A DNA stretch of 64,000 bases from Bradyrhizobium sp. CCGUVB4N (GCF_024199945.1 NZ_JANADP010000001.1:6634001-6698000), one strand, 5' to 3'. Positions 1 through 10,324 are shown, counted from the first letter of the stretch. Made by a program: numbers and translations. Notes: generated from the letters alone by a model not told the origin.

Positions 1-211
1 TATGGCTGATCAGGATATGGCCGGCGAGATTCTTGACGCCTCCGGACATCAGCTTGAGGCCCAGGCCGTGGAGACCCGTCCCGCAATCGATGATCACGAG
101 CGTCCCACGCGCCGTCCTGACCTCGACGCAGAGCGTGTTGCCCCCATAGCGGATGGTGGTGGGTCCAGGCTTTGGTATCGAACCGCGTGTGCCCCAAAAC
201 TGAACTTGCAT
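1..211 (-). CDS. MBL-fold metallo-hydrolase, N-terminal part (runs off left edge)
   Basis: Reading the minus strand from an ATG at 211 gives about 70 residues beginning MQVQFWGTRGSIPKPGP, followed by a GGNT turn, a DCGTG motif and HILISH just before the edge. This is the usual start of a metallo-beta-lactamase-fold hydrolase; the HxHxDH metal motif would normally complete right after the ISH seen here. A GGAGGA ribosome site lies about 5 bases upstream of the ATG. The substrate cannot be told. The gene is divergent from dctA, and the 174 bases between them hold the dctA promoter. The family call is firm; the C-terminal part is outside the window. Confidence 0.8.
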   Translation of the reverse strand, partial: MQVQFWGTRGSIPKPGPTTIRYGGNTLCVEVRTARGTLVIIDCGTGLHGLGLKLMSGGVKNLAGHILISH

Positions 212-330
212 CAGTTCCTCCGAGCCATCGTACCTGCAGCGGTATCCTATCGGTTCTGCCGCTCGACGGGACCAAAATCGGCGCACCGGCGGCAGGATCG
301 GCCGCTCGCTTTCGCCAAATCGCGACAATC

Positions 331-346
331 TGGCACGGTTGTTGCT
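331..346 (+). promoter_or_regulatory. sigma-54 (RpoN) -24/-12 promoter of dctA
   Basis: The sequence TGGCACGGTTGTTGCT matches the RpoN consensus TGGCAC-N5-TTGCW, with GG at 332-333 and GC at 344-345 separated by exactly 10 bases. Transcription would start near 357, about 29 bases before the dctA ATG. RpoN plus DctB/DctD control of dctA is established in rhizobia. DctD-binding sites would be expected at about 212-320, but I could not assign one with confidence. Confidence 0.85.
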
Positions 347-385
347 CCATTGTGATGTTCTGAACGCCACAACGGGGGATTTATC

Positions 386-1705
386 ATGTCGACCATTGCC
401 GCGGCCCCGGCCGCAGAGCGCAAGCCACTTTACGCCTCGCTGTTCGTCCAGGTGCTGGCGGCGCTGATCCTGGGCATCATCCTCGGCGTGGTCGCCCCGG
501 ACTTCGCCATCAGCCTCAAGATCCTCAGCGACGCCTTCCTGAAATTGATCTCGATGATCGTGGCGCCGATCGTGTTCTGCGTCGTCGTGCACGGCATTGC
601 CGGCGCCGGCGATCTCAAGAAAGTCGGCCGCGTCGGCGTCAAGGCGCTGTTGTATTTCGAAGCGATGACGACGGTGGCGCTCGTGGTTGGCCTTATCCTG
701 GCCTACGTCTTCGGCCCCGGCCACGGCATGAATATCGATCCTTCGACGCTCGATGCCAAGGCGCTCAGCACCTATGCCGATAACGCCCACAAGCTGCAGG
801 GCGCGGGCATCGGCTCCTTCCTGATGAACGTGATCCCGACCACTTCGTTCGACGCGTTGTCGCGCAACGACGTGCTCCAGGTGCTGTTCTTCGCCGTGCT
901 GTTCGGCGTCGGCCTCGCGCTGGTCGGCGGCGAGAAGGGCGCGCTCGTGACCTCGATGATCGACGCGGCCTCGACGGTGCTGTTCCGCGTGATGGGGCTC
1001 ATCGTTCGCGTTGCCCCACTCGGCGTGCTCGGTGCGGTTGCTTACACCGTCGGTAAATATGGCGTCGGCTCGCTGAAGCAGCTCGTCTCGCTGGTCATGC
1101 TGTTCTACGTCTCGGTCGGCATCTTCGTGCTGGGCGTGCTCGGTGGCGTCATGGCACTCGCCGGCATCAACATCCTCAAATTCCTCGCCTACCTGCGCGA
1201 AGAGCTGATGATCGTGCTTGCGACCGCCTCCTCCGACGCCGTGCTGCCGCAGATCATGAAGAAGCTGGAGCGGATGGGCGTGAAGGATTCCGTGGTCGGT
1301 CTGGTCATTCCGACCGGTTATTCCTTCAACCTCGACGCCTTCTCGATCTACCTGACGCTCGCCGTCGTCTTCATCGCGCAGGCCACCAACACGCCGCTGT
1401 CCTTTGGCGATCTCCTGCTGGTGCTGGGCGTCTCGCTGATCACGTCAAAGGGCGCGCACGGCGTACCGGGCTCGGCGATCGTGATCCTCGCTGCCACGCT
1501 GAATGCGGTGCCGAGCATTCCCGCGATCGGCCTCGTGCTGGTGCTCTCGGTCGACTGGTTCATCGGCATGGCCCGCGCAGTCGGGAACCTCATCGGCAAT
1601 TGCGTGGCGACGGTCGTCGTGGCCGCCTGGGAAGGTGACCTCGACCGCGCCAAGGCGGCCAAGGTTCTCGAGGGTGGCGAGCTCGTGGATGTGACGGCGG
1701 GCTAG
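386..1705 (+). CDS. dctA: C4-dicarboxylate:cation symporter DctA
   Basis: A 439-residue protein of the DAACS (glutamate/C4-dicarboxylate symporter) family, the normal DctA length. Many hydrophobic segments are visible, and the C-terminal half carries the family hairpin and substrate region (TASSDAVLPQIMKK, then VIPTGYSFNLDAFSIY). It imports succinate, fumarate and malate across the inner membrane, the main carbon supply of rhizobia in nodules. The start at 386 follows a GGGGGA ribosome site (ACAACGGGGGATTTATC). The upstream RpoN promoter is independent support for DctA rather than a glutamate transporter. It ends at a palindromic repeat and is convergent with the next gene. Confidence 0.93.
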   Translation: MSTIAAAPAAERKPLYASLFVQVLAALILGIILGVVAPDFAISLKILSDAFLKLISMIVAPIVFCVVVHGIAGAGDLKKVGRVGVKALLYFEAMTTVALVVGLILAYVFGPGHGMNIDPSTLDAKALSTYADNAHKLQGAGIGSFLMNVIPTTSFDALSRNDVLQVLFFAVLFGVGLALVGGEKGALVTSMIDAASTVLFRVMGLIVRVAPLGVLGAVAYTVGKYGVGSLKQLVSLVMLFYVSVGIFVLGVLGGVMALAGINILKFLAYLREELMIVLATASSDAVLPQIMKKLERMGVKDSVVGLVIPTGYSFNLDAFSIYLTLAVVFIAQATNTPLSFGDLLLVLGVSLITSKGAHGVPGSAIVILAATLNAVPSIPAIGLVLVLSVDWFIGMARAVGNLIGNCVATVVVAAWEGDLDRAKAAKVLEGGELVDVTAG

Positions 1706-1753
1706 AGCATGATCCGGAAAAGTGTGCAGCGGTTTTCCGAAAAGATCATGCTC
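1705..1753. repeat. Palindromic intergenic repeat (GAGCATGATC type)
   Basis: GAGCATGATCCGGAAAA (1705-1721) is the inverse of 1733-1753 except for a 4-base AAAA insertion in the right arm. The element begins on the last base of the dctA TAG stop and lies between convergent genes, so the transcript would form a long stem that may act as a terminator. Elements starting this way are very common in Bradyrhizobium genomes, as I recall. It is not coding. Confidence 0.75.
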
Positions 1754-1806
1754 AAACCATAACCCAGGCGCGATGACGATTCGTTTCATCGCGCTTTGTC
1801 CGCAGG

Positions 1807-3180
1807 TCAGTCATTCCACTGGAGGAGCGGCGTTCCATACGCCCTCCTCCAGACCGACAGGAAGCGCGGAAACCAGGAATGGGCGACCGCGCCCTTGTAG
1901 GCCCAGGTGCGGTATTTCAGGCCCTGCTCGGAGATCAGCTCCTGATAGCCACCGTGGACTTCGGTCGCGGTGCGAATGTCCTTCAGTATCCCTTGCGCGC
2001 AAGCGCGGTAGGTCTCGCTGCCTGAAGCCTCGTCGAAGTCCAGCATGCGATCCGCGAACTCGACGTTGAATGTCGGCCAGGACGAGCGCCCCTGATAGGC
2101 CGGCGCCGCGATCTTGTGAATCATCTTGTTGCGCGGATTATCCGCCGACACCAGGAAGTGGAACGTGCTGGGAATGCGGAAGCGCGGCTCGGCAATGATC
2201 AAATCCGTCGTGGCCGCAAACAAGGCGCGCTCGCTCGCATCGCTCATGTCCCAGAAGCCGCGATGCACGCCGACGAAATCCAGCGCGACCAGGGACACCG
2301 GCGTGCCCGCCGATCCATCCAGCGAATGCCTGATATGGCCGTCCTTGCCGAACAGGCGGAGCAGGTCCCGCTTGTACTGCCTGAGGTCGCGCCCGAGCAG
2401 GCGCTTCAGCTCGTTCTCGTCGACCACACCGAGCTGCACACCCCACACGAAGGTCGTGTAGACGCAGGCATTGGTGACAAACCGCCGGCGCTCGGCGCGC
2501 GTGTCCGTTGCCGCAGAGCGAGGCCCGCTGGCGTCGCACAGCAAATATCTGACGCCGTCAGCGTCGAACGGCTCGAGCTCGCTTGCGAGCTTCAGGATCG
2601 CGCGCTTCAGATCGCCGCCGTATTCGGCCAGCAACAGCCGGCCGGCATGCGCGCATTGCGACATCGCCAGATAGGACGACGCCCGCTCTTCGGCGGAGAG
2701 CATCTGCTGGAGGCCGGCGAGAATGCCGAGCAGCGTATCCGAAGGACGCGAAAAATAGTTCACGCCGAGATACCGGCCGCGTCCCGCTGGAACGATGGTC
2801 GTCGTGACGACGTCGGCGCGAACCGCCTCCAGCAACAGGCGCACGCTCATTTCGAGCAGCCGCGCCCGGCGCACCGCGTCCTGCGCATCCATGATGGTCT
2901 CGGGGTCGAGAACGTCGGGATAGAACCAGGCGAAGTCGCGTGGGTAGTAGGCGGAGGCGTGCGGCGCGCCCGTGACGAGGAACGCCTCGGTCACCGAAAA
3001 GGCGCTGTCCATCGAGTGCCGGTAAAGGTCCTCGATCGCCGACAAGGAATGATGCGACTGTCTCAGGAAACGATCACCGAGAAAATTGACCGCCTGAAGC
3101 GCATTGGCGACAAAGGTCGCGGCCATGCCCTGGTAAAACCGGTTCTCTCGATGGGCTGGAAAGGAAATATCGCTGTTCAT
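1807..3180 (-). CDS. Conserved hypothetical protein, glycosidase-like helical toroid suspected
   Basis: A 457-residue soluble protein with no signal peptide or membrane segment. I do not recognise a firm family. It is rich in amphipathic helices and has motifs such as YYPRDFAWFYPDV near residue 78 and an aromatic C-terminal region (YRTWAYKGAVAHSWFPRF). These are reminiscent of (alpha/alpha)6-toroid glycosidases and trehalase or debranching-type enzymes, where an RD pair lines the active site. That relationship is only an inference. It is encoded convergently with dctA and stands alone, 97 bases from the end of allC, so the context gives no function. Confidence 0.7.
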   Translation of the reverse strand: MNSDISFPAHRENRFYQGMAATFVANALQAVNFLGDRFLRQSHHSLSAIEDLYRHSMDSAFSVTEAFLVTGAPHASAYYPRDFAWFYPDVLDPETIMDAQDAVRRARLLEMSVRLLLEAVRADVVTTTIVPAGRGRYLGVNYFSRPSDTLLGILAGLQQMLSAEERASSYLAMSQCAHAGRLLLAEYGGDLKRAILKLASELEPFDADGVRYLLCDASGPRSAATDTRAERRRFVTNACVYTTFVWGVQLGVVDENELKRLLGRDLRQYKRDLLRLFGKDGHIRHSLDGSAGTPVSLVALDFVGVHRGFWDMSDASERALFAATTDLIIAEPRFRIPSTFHFLVSADNPRNKMIHKIAAPAYQGRSSWPTFNVEFADRMLDFDEASGSETYRACAQGILKDIRTATEVHGGYQELISEQGLKYRTWAYKGAVAHSWFPRFLSVWRRAYGTPLLQWND

Positions 3181-3277
3181 TCGCTTACGTCGGCTGATGT
3201 CTGGTGATCCCGCGGCTGGGCAGTCGCTATTTTAGCCCTGTCTGATTCGTATCTCTACCCGGTGACTTGCGGGGGCC

Positions 3278-4546
3278 TTAGCCCTCCCGCGGCCTGAAAT
3301 TCTCGATCACCCGCAGCAGCACCCGCGCGCCGGCGTCGACGTCCGCGAGCTCGACATGCTCGTCCGGATGATGGCTGATGCCGCCGCGGCAGCGGACGAA
3401 GATCATGCCGACATCGGCAATATCGATCATTGCCATGCCGTCGTGCCCTGCTCCGCTCGGCAGTTCGAAGGCGGAAAAACCTTCGGCGGCGATGGCGTGC
3501 GCGATCTGATCCTTCAGCCAGGGCGCACACGGTGCGGTGCGGTTCTCATGGGTGACGTCGAGCTGAAGCGCCAGTTGCCGGCGCCTTGCGATGGCCTCGA
3601 TCTGCCGGACGACGTCGGCGACCGCGCGCTTGCGATGCATATCGGTCGGCGCGCGCATGTCGATGGTGAACGATACGTCGCCCGGAATGACATTGGTCGC
3701 GCCGGGCCTCGCCTGGATATAGCCGACGGTGCCGACCAGGCCGGCCTCGTCGGTCCGGCAAAACTGCTCGATCGCGCCAATGCATTCGGCCGCGCCACTG
3801 AGGGCGTCACGGCGCAGTGCCATGGGCACGGTGCCGGCGTGGCCGGCCATTCCGGTGAGCCGAGCTGCCAGCCGCGTGGCGCCCGCAATCGCAGTGACGA
3901 CACCGACGGGGAGATTCTGCGCTTCGAGCACCGGCCCCTGCTCGATGTGCAATTCGACATAGGCCAGCAGCTCGCGCCGGGCGCGCGCGGCCGCGCCGAT
4001 ATGGTCGGGGTAGAGGCCAAATTTGACGAGCGCTTCGCGGATCGATACGCCGTCGCGGTCGCGCGTGTTCAAGACGCTCTCGTCGAAAGTGCCGGCGACT
4101 GCGCGGCTGCCGAGCAGCGTCGAGGCGAAGCGCACGCCCTCCTCGTCGGCAAAGCCGACCACCTCGAGCGCAAACGGCAGGCGCTCGCCACGGCGGTTGA
4201 GCTCGGCGACGCAGGCGATCGCCGTGATCACACCAAGTGGTCCGTCCCATTTGCCGGCGTCACGCACCGTGTCGTAATGCGAGCCGAGCATCAGGCAGGG
4301 TGCTCCCGGCCGCTCGCCTTCGTAGCGGCCGCAGACATTGCCGATCGCATCGAGATGGGCGCTCATGCCGGCCTCGCGCATCCAGCCAAGGATGAGGTCC
4401 GAAGCCGCGCGCAGTTCCTTGGTGAGATAGATGCGGGTGAGCTTGCCGTCTTCTTCCGAGATCGCCGCGAGCTCGTTGATCCGACGCACGATCTCCTCGC
4501 CGAGCGATGCATTTTGAACGGCGGTCACGGCAGCCATCTCGATCAA
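3278..4546 (-). CDS. allC: Allantoate amidohydrolase / N-carbamoyl amino acid hydrolase (M20 family)
   Basis: A 422-residue Zn/Mn-dependent M20-family amidohydrolase. The metal ligands expected for AllC/HyuC enzymes are visible: GSHYDTVRDAGKWDG (His90, Asp101) and FADEEGVRF. The dimerisation domain lies mid-protein and MRAPTDMHRKR follows. The family includes allantoate amidohydrolase and N-carbamoyl-L-amino acid hydrolase; the surrounding urate and allantoin genes favour allantoate to ureidoglycine plus CO2 and ammonia. The reading frame opens with a TTG at 4546 that has AGGA at good spacing. An ATG three codons in (4537) is the alternative start. The gene is divergent from the first BMP importer operon. 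Confidence 0.85.
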   Translation of the reverse strand: MIEMAAVTAVQNASLGEEIVRRINELAAISEEDGKLTRIYLTKELRAASDLILGWMREAGMSAHLDAIGNVCGRYEGERPGAPCLMLGSHYDTVRDAGKWDGPLGVITAIACVAELNRRGERLPFALEVVGFADEEGVRFASTLLGSRAVAGTFDESVLNTRDRDGVSIREALVKFGLYPDHIGAAARARRELLAYVELHIEQGPVLEAQNLPVGVVTAIAGATRLAARLTGMAGHAGTVPMALRRDALSGAAECIGAIEQFCRTDEAGLVGTVGYIQARPGATNVIPGDVSFTIDMRAPTDMHRKRAVADVVRQIEAIARRRQLALQLDVTHENRTAPCAPWLKDQIAHAIAAEGFSAFELPSGAGHDGMAMIDIADVGMIFVRCRGGISHHPDEHVELADVDAGARVLLRVIENFRPREG

Positions 4547-4707
4547 GCTTTCATCCTGAAGACCGCGCGGGCGGTCGCAACCCTAACCGATACAAGTTCG
4601 GTGCCAGCGAATTCAGGCAGCCGGCGCACTTCGACCCAGCGCGTGGTTAGCATGAATGCGGGTGATCGGCCGACCGTCCCAGTCTCATCATGCGCACGTG
4701 AGAGCCG

Positions 4708-4723
4708 GTTAAGGCTGCTTAAC
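4708..4723. promoter_or_regulatory. Inverted repeat GTTAAG-N4-CTTAAC, candidate operator
   Basis: A perfect 6-base inverted repeat with a 4-base spacer, about 220 bases upstream of the importer operon start and about 160 upstream of allC. Its form suits a dimeric repressor or activator. No regulator gene lies beside it, so the factor is unknown. Confidence 0.4.
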
Positions 4724-4772
4724 TACCTTGCATACAATCAGACGATACTGCTCATAATTTAAGCTGGTGATT

Positions 4773-4784
4773 TCCTGATCAGGA
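4773..4784. promoter_or_regulatory. Perfect 12-base palindrome TCCTGATCAGGA, candidate operator
   Basis: A 12-base perfect palindrome inside the AT-rich promoter region of the first BMP importer operon, about 155 bases from the ATG. It could be an operator for a dimeric regulator. A chance palindrome cannot be excluded. Confidence 0.35.
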
Positions 4785-4939
4785 TTTCTAAAGCGAATAA
4801 AACTTATATTTTACAATATCTTATGAAGAAATGCCTGCCCCGCAGCCTCTGGCATGAAGCTTGCGACATCCTATCCCGGGCTCCGCCAGACCGGCGCAGC
4901 CGCGAGATTAAGGCGGTTCATCCGCCAAGGGAGCAACCA

Positions 4940-6052
4940 ATGGATTTTGGCAGGATTTCACGACGGCATTTGTTGCAGGGCGGTGCCGCCCTCACCCTCG
5001 GCGCAGCGGCCGGCGCCCGTCCGGCCTTCGCGGCCGACACGACCATCGGCTTCATCTATGTCGGCTCGCGCGATGACTACGGCTACAACCAGGCGCACGC
5101 GCAAGGCGCTGCGGCGCTGAAGAAGATTCCCGGCCTCAAGGTGGTCGAGGAAGAGAAGGTGCCGGAGACCGACGCTGTCGAGAAGACGATCGAGTCCATG
5201 ATCAACCTCGACGGCGCCACGCTGATCTTCCCGACCTCGTTCGGCTACTACAACCCGCACATGATCAAGATGGCTGCCAAGTACCCGAAGCTGCGCTTCG
5301 AGCACTGCGGCGGCCTGTGGAGCGACAAGGATCCGAAGAACGCCGGCAGCTATTTCGGCTACATCGACGAAGCCCAGTACATCTCCGGCATCGTCGCGGG
5401 CCTGACGTCGAAGAGCGGCAAGCTCGGCTTCGTCGCAGCCAAGCCGATTCCCCAGGTGCTGCGCAACATCAACGCCTTTGCGCTGGGCGCCAAGTCCGTC
5501 AATCCGAAGGCCACCACGCAGGTGATCTTCACCGGGGACTGGTCGATGCCGGTCAAGGAGGCCGAAGCCACCAACAGCCTGATCGACCAGGGTGTGGACG
5601 TGCTGACCTGCCACGTCGACGGCCCCAAGACCATGGTCGAGAACGCGGCGCGACGCGGCGCCTTCGTCTGCGGCTATCACACCAACCAGTCGGCGCTGGC
5701 GCCCAAGGCCTATCTCACTGGCGCCGAGTGGAACTGGGAAGCGCTCTATCCGAAGTTCGTCAAGATGATCGCCGCCGGCGAAGGCATCCCGAATTTCTAC
5801 CGCGGCGGCCTGAAGGAAGAGATCGTAAAGGTCTCGGCCTATGGCGAGGCCGTCTCGGCCGAGGCGCGCAAGGCGGCAGACGAAGCCAAGGCCAAATTCC
5901 TGTCCGCGGACGGGTTTGCCATCTTCAAGGGCGGCCTGGTCGACAACAAGGGCAAGACGGTGATCGCGGCCGGCACCGATCGCGGCCAGAAGGATCCCGA
6001 ACTCGAGAAGATGGACTATCTGGTCGAGGGCGTGATCGGAGCGACTTCGTGA
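4940..6052 (+). CDS. BMP-family ABC transporter substrate-binding protein (Tat-exported)
   Basis: A 370-residue protein starting at an ATG preceded by AAGGGAGC. The N-terminus SRRHLLQGGAALTLGAAAG followed by ARPAFAAD is a twin-arginine signal peptide with an Ala-rich cleavage site. The mature part is a BMP (PnrA/Med-like) periplasmic binding protein with the opening TTIGFIYVGSRDDYGYNQ and a repeated FPTSFGYYNP motif. Characterised BMP proteins bind purine nucleosides. Here the neighbours (biuret hydrolase, deaminase, ureide genes) suggest a nitrogen-rich base or breakdown product. It is the first gene of a tightly overlapping operon, and its TGA overlaps the GTG of the next gene. Confidence 0.88.
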   Translation: MDFGRISRRHLLQGGAALTLGAAAGARPAFAADTTIGFIYVGSRDDYGYNQAHAQGAAALKKIPGLKVVEEEKVPETDAVEKTIESMINLDGATLIFPTSFGYYNPHMIKMAAKYPKLRFEHCGGLWSDKDPKNAGSYFGYIDEAQYISGIVAGLTSKSGKLGFVAAKPIPQVLRNINAFALGAKSVNPKATTQVIFTGDWSMPVKEAEATNSLIDQGVDVLTCHVDGPKTMVENAARRGAFVCGYHTNQSALAPKAYLTGAEWNWEALYPKFVKMIAAGEGIPNFYRGGLKEEIVKVSAYGEAVSAEARKAADEAKAKFLSADGFAIFKGGLVDNKGKTVIAAGTDRGQKDPELEKMDYLVEGVIGATS

Positions 6053-7161
6053 CAGCGGAAGCAGCGGATTCCGCCGAGGCGGTCGGGGCAGTTGCCCCGG
6101 CCGCCAAGCCGGGGTTTCTCCAACGCCACGGCGGCACGATCGAATATGTCCTGATCCCGGGCGCGGCGCTCGCCGGCGCGCTCGTGGTGTTCGGCATCTT
6201 CGTCATGCTGTTCGGCAAGAACCCGCTCGACCTCTATTTCTACATGTATTACGGCGCCTTCGGCACCTGGTTCTCCTGGCAGAATACGCTGACGCGCGCA
6301 GCGCCCCTCATCCTCACCGCGCTCTGTACGGCGCTGCCGGCGCAACTCGGCATGGTCATCATCGGCGGCGAAGGTGCGTTGCTGATCGGCGCGCTGTCGG
6401 CGACGAGCGCCGCGCTGTTGCTTCAGGGCATGCCCCCGCTCGTCGTGCAGATTGCCATGGTCATAGCCGGCGTTATCGGCGGTGGATTGTGGATCATGCT
6501 GGCCGGCGCGCTTCGGCAGTATCGCGGCGTCAACGAGACGATCTCGAGCCTGCTGCTCGTCTACATCGCGCTCGCGATCCTCAATCATCTCGTCGAAGGC
6601 ATGATGCGGGATCCCGCGAGCCTCAACAAGCCATCGACACGCGAGATCGGCGCCGCCAACATGATCGGCACGATCCCCGGCACCGACGTGCATTGGGGCC
6701 TCGTCTTCGGCCTGATCGCGGCGGTCGCTGCCTACATCCTGATCTATCATACCGTGTTCGGCTTCGCCGCGCGGGTTGCCGGCGGCAACATTCGCGCCGC
6801 GAAGATCGTCGGCCTCGGCGTCAGCAGGCTGATCCTGACCATCTGCTTCCTCGCCGGCGGCGCCGCTGGTCTTGCCGGCATGGTCGAGGTTGCCGCCGTG
6901 CAAGGCCGCACCAACGCCAATCTCGCGGCAGGCTACGGCTTCACCGGCATTCTGGTTGCCTTCCTCGCCCGACAAAATCCGCTTGCGATCATTCCTGTCG
7001 CGATCCTGCTCGGCGGCATCAGCGCCAGCGGCGGTCTGTTGCAGCGCCGCCTCGGACTGCCGGACGCGTCCGTGCTGGTGCTCCAGGGCATCATCTTCGT
7101 CTTCGTGCTCGCCAGCGATGCGCTCTATGGCCGCATCGGTTTCCTGAAAGGCAAGTCCTGA
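6049..7161 (+). CDS. ABC transporter permease 1 (BMP-type importer)
   Basis: A 370-residue inner-membrane permease of the ribose/BMP (BPD_transp_2) family. The start is a GTG at 6049 that overlaps the upstream stop (GTGA), typical of translational coupling. After a 30-residue cytoplasmic Ala/Pro-rich lead come about nine hydrophobic segments, including the conserved GEGALLIGALSA and GVNETISSLLL stretches that contact the ATPase in this family. It pairs with the permease that follows (one-base overlap, TGATG) to form the channel for the Tat-exported binding protein. A much longer upstream reading frame inside the preceding gene is a frame artefact. Confidence 0.9.
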   Translation: MTAEAADSAEAVGAVAPAAKPGFLQRHGGTIEYVLIPGAALAGALVVFGIFVMLFGKNPLDLYFYMYYGAFGTWFSWQNTLTRAAPLILTALCTALPAQLGMVIIGGEGALLIGALSATSAALLLQGMPPLVVQIAMVIAGVIGGGLWIMLAGALRQYRGVNETISSLLLVYIALAILNHLVEGMMRDPASLNKPSTREIGAANMIGTIPGTDVHWGLVFGLIAAVAAYILIYHTVFGFAARVAGGNIRAAKIVGLGVSRLILTICFLAGGAAGLAGMVEVAAVQGRTNANLAAGYGFTGILVAFLARQNPLAIIPVAILLGGISASGGLLQRRLGLPDASVLVLQGIIFVFVLASDALYGRIGFLKGKS

Positions 7162-8087
7162 TGGCAGACGGATCGATCGGACTCTGGACCGTCCCGCTCG
7201 CCGTGCTCGGTGGCGCCATCCGCGTGTCGACGCCCTTCCTGTTCGTGAGCCTGGGTGAGTGCATCACCGAGCGCTCGGGGCGCATCAATCTCGGCCTTGA
7301 AGGCACGCTGGTGATGGGCGCGATGAGCGCCTACGGTATCTCCTATCTCACGGGCTCGCCGTGGTTAGGGGTGCTCGCCGCCGGCATCACCGGTGCACTT
7401 CTCGGTGCGCTACATGCCAGCATCTGTTCGTTGCCTCGCGTCAACGACGTTGCGGTCGGCATCGCCCTGATGCTGTTCGGCACCGGCCTCGCCTTCTATC
7501 TCGGCAAGCCGCTGATCGAGCCGACCGCGCCAAGGCTGCCCGCGATCGATTTCGGCTGGTGGAGCGACATCCCGCAGGTGCGCGCCGCGCTCCGCGTCAA
7601 CGTCCTGTTCCTGATCGGCGTCGCGCTGGCACCGATCCTCTATTGGGCCTTCCGCACCACGCGGTGGGGCCTGCTCATCCGCACCGCCGGCGAGAGTTCG
7701 GATGCTGCGCGCGCGATGGGCCATTCCGTGCTGCTGATCCGCCTGCGGGCCACCATGGTCGGCGGCTTCCTCGCCGGCATCGGCGGCTCGTTCCTGTCGC
7801 TGTTCTATCCCGGGAGCTGGAACGAAGGCCTCTCCTCCGGCCAGGGCATCACGGCGGTGGCGCTCGTGATCTTCGCGCGCTGGGATCCCCTGCTCTGCCT
7901 GTGGGCCTCGCTCGCCTTCGGCGGCGCGGCGGCGCTCGGACCCGCGCTGCAATCGGTCGGGGTCACCTCCGGCTATCACCTCTTCAACGCCGCGCCCTAC
8001 ATCCTGACGCTGGCGATCATGATCATCACCTGCTCGCCGAAACGCACGTTGACCGGAGCCCCGGCCGAATTGTCGATCACCCGCTAG
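7161..8087 (+). CDS. ABC transporter permease 2 (BMP-type importer)
   Basis: A 308-residue polytopic membrane protein, the shorter permease partner usual in BMP/PnrA-type importers. It has the family signature FVSLGECITERSGRINLGLE near the N-terminus, and its ATG shares a base with the upstream stop. It is followed after 12 bases by biuH, which interrupts the usual permease-ATPase order of such operons. Confidence 0.9.
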   Translation: MADGSIGLWTVPLAVLGGAIRVSTPFLFVSLGECITERSGRINLGLEGTLVMGAMSAYGISYLTGSPWLGVLAAGITGALLGALHASICSLPRVNDVAVGIALMLFGTGLAFYLGKPLIEPTAPRLPAIDFGWWSDIPQVRAALRVNVLFLIGVALAPILYWAFRTTRWGLLIRTAGESSDAARAMGHSVLLIRLRATMVGGFLAGIGGSFLSLFYPGSWNEGLSSGQGITAVALVIFARWDPLLCLWASLAFGGAAALGPALQSVGVTSGYHLFNAAPYILTLAIMIITCSPKRTLTGAPAELSITR

Positions 8088-8099
8088 AGAGCCCAATCA

Positions 8100-8778
8100 T
8101 GCCCGAGCGCTATCTCAAGTCCGAGCCCTACGCCTGGCCCTACAATGGCGATCTCCGCCCGCTGAACACCGCGCTCATCATCATCGACATGCAGACCGAT
8201 TTCTGCGGCGTCGGCGGCTATGTCGACAAGATGGGCTATGATCTCTCGCTGACACGAGCGCCGATCGAGCCGATCAAGAGGCTGCTCACAGCGATGCGCG
8301 CCCAAGGCTTTCACATCATTCATACCCGCGAGGGCCACCGCCCCGATCTCTCGGATCTTCCCGCCAACAAGCGCTGGCGCTCACGCCAGATCGGCGCCGG
8401 CATCGGCGATCCCGGCCCGTGCGGCCGCATCCTGGTGCGCGGCGAGCCCGGCTGGGACATTATCGAGGAGCTCGCGCCGCTGCCCGGCGAGCCCATCATC
8501 GACAAGCCCGGCAAGGGCTCGTTCTGCGCCACCGATCTGGAGCTGATCCTGCGCGTGCGTGGCATCGAGAACATCGTTCTCACCGGCATCACAACCGATG
8601 TCTGTGTCCACACCACCATGCGCGAGGCCAACGACCGTGGCTTCGAATGCGTGCTGCTGCACGATTGCTGCGGCGCGACCGACAAGAGCAACCACGATCA
8701 CGCGCTGAAGATGATCAAGATGCAGGGCGGCGTGTTCGGCGCCGTCTCGACGTCGGATGCCTTCATCGGAGCGATTTC

Positions 8779-8782
<4 letters not shown>
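8100..8782 (+). CDS. biuH: Biuret amidohydrolase (isochorismatase-like cysteine hydrolase)
   Basis: A 227-residue cysteine hydrolase. The catalytic triad of the family is complete: Asp30 in IIIDMQTDF, Lys136 in DKPGKGSF and Cys169 in TTDVCVHTTMREA. The segments YAWPYNGDLRP, REGHRPDLSDLPANKRWRS and GIGDPGPCGRILVRGEPGWD strongly resemble the Rhizobium leguminosarum biuret hydrolase BiuH as I recall it, and its triad aligns with a constant offset of six residues. BiuH turns biuret into allophanate and ammonia in cyanuric acid breakdown. No cyanuric acid or allophanate hydrolase lies in the window. The gene is embedded between the permease and ATPase genes, and its TGA overlaps the ATPase GTG. 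Confidence 0.85.
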
Positions 8783-10311
<1,529 letters not shown>

Positions 10312-10324
10312 CCGCGGAGGCGCA

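Larger units (their letters stand above)
4547..4939. other. Divergent intergenic region and leader, allC / BMP operon
   Basis: 393 bases with no supported gene. The stretch 4700-4825 is markedly AT-rich for this genome and should contain the promoters for the divergent allC and importer genes. The reading frame of the binding protein is open back to an ATG at 4823, but that extension is not signal-peptide-like and is rejected as the start. Two perfect inverted repeats in this region are listed separately. Confidence 0.6.

Noticed and set aside
2..355. Plus-strand frame at the left edge
   Set aside because: The minus strand encodes a clear MBL-fold N-terminus over 1-211, and the dctA sigma-54 promoter lies at 331-346.
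4823..4939. Upstream start for the Tat-exported binding protein
   Set aside because: It would bury the twin-arginine signal 40 residues inside; the ATG at 4940 has a ribosome site and a proper signal peptide.
5317..6048. Long N-terminal extension of the first permease frame into the binding-protein gene
   Set aside because: The extension is Arg-rich frame noise; the GTG at 6049 with stop overlap is the natural start.
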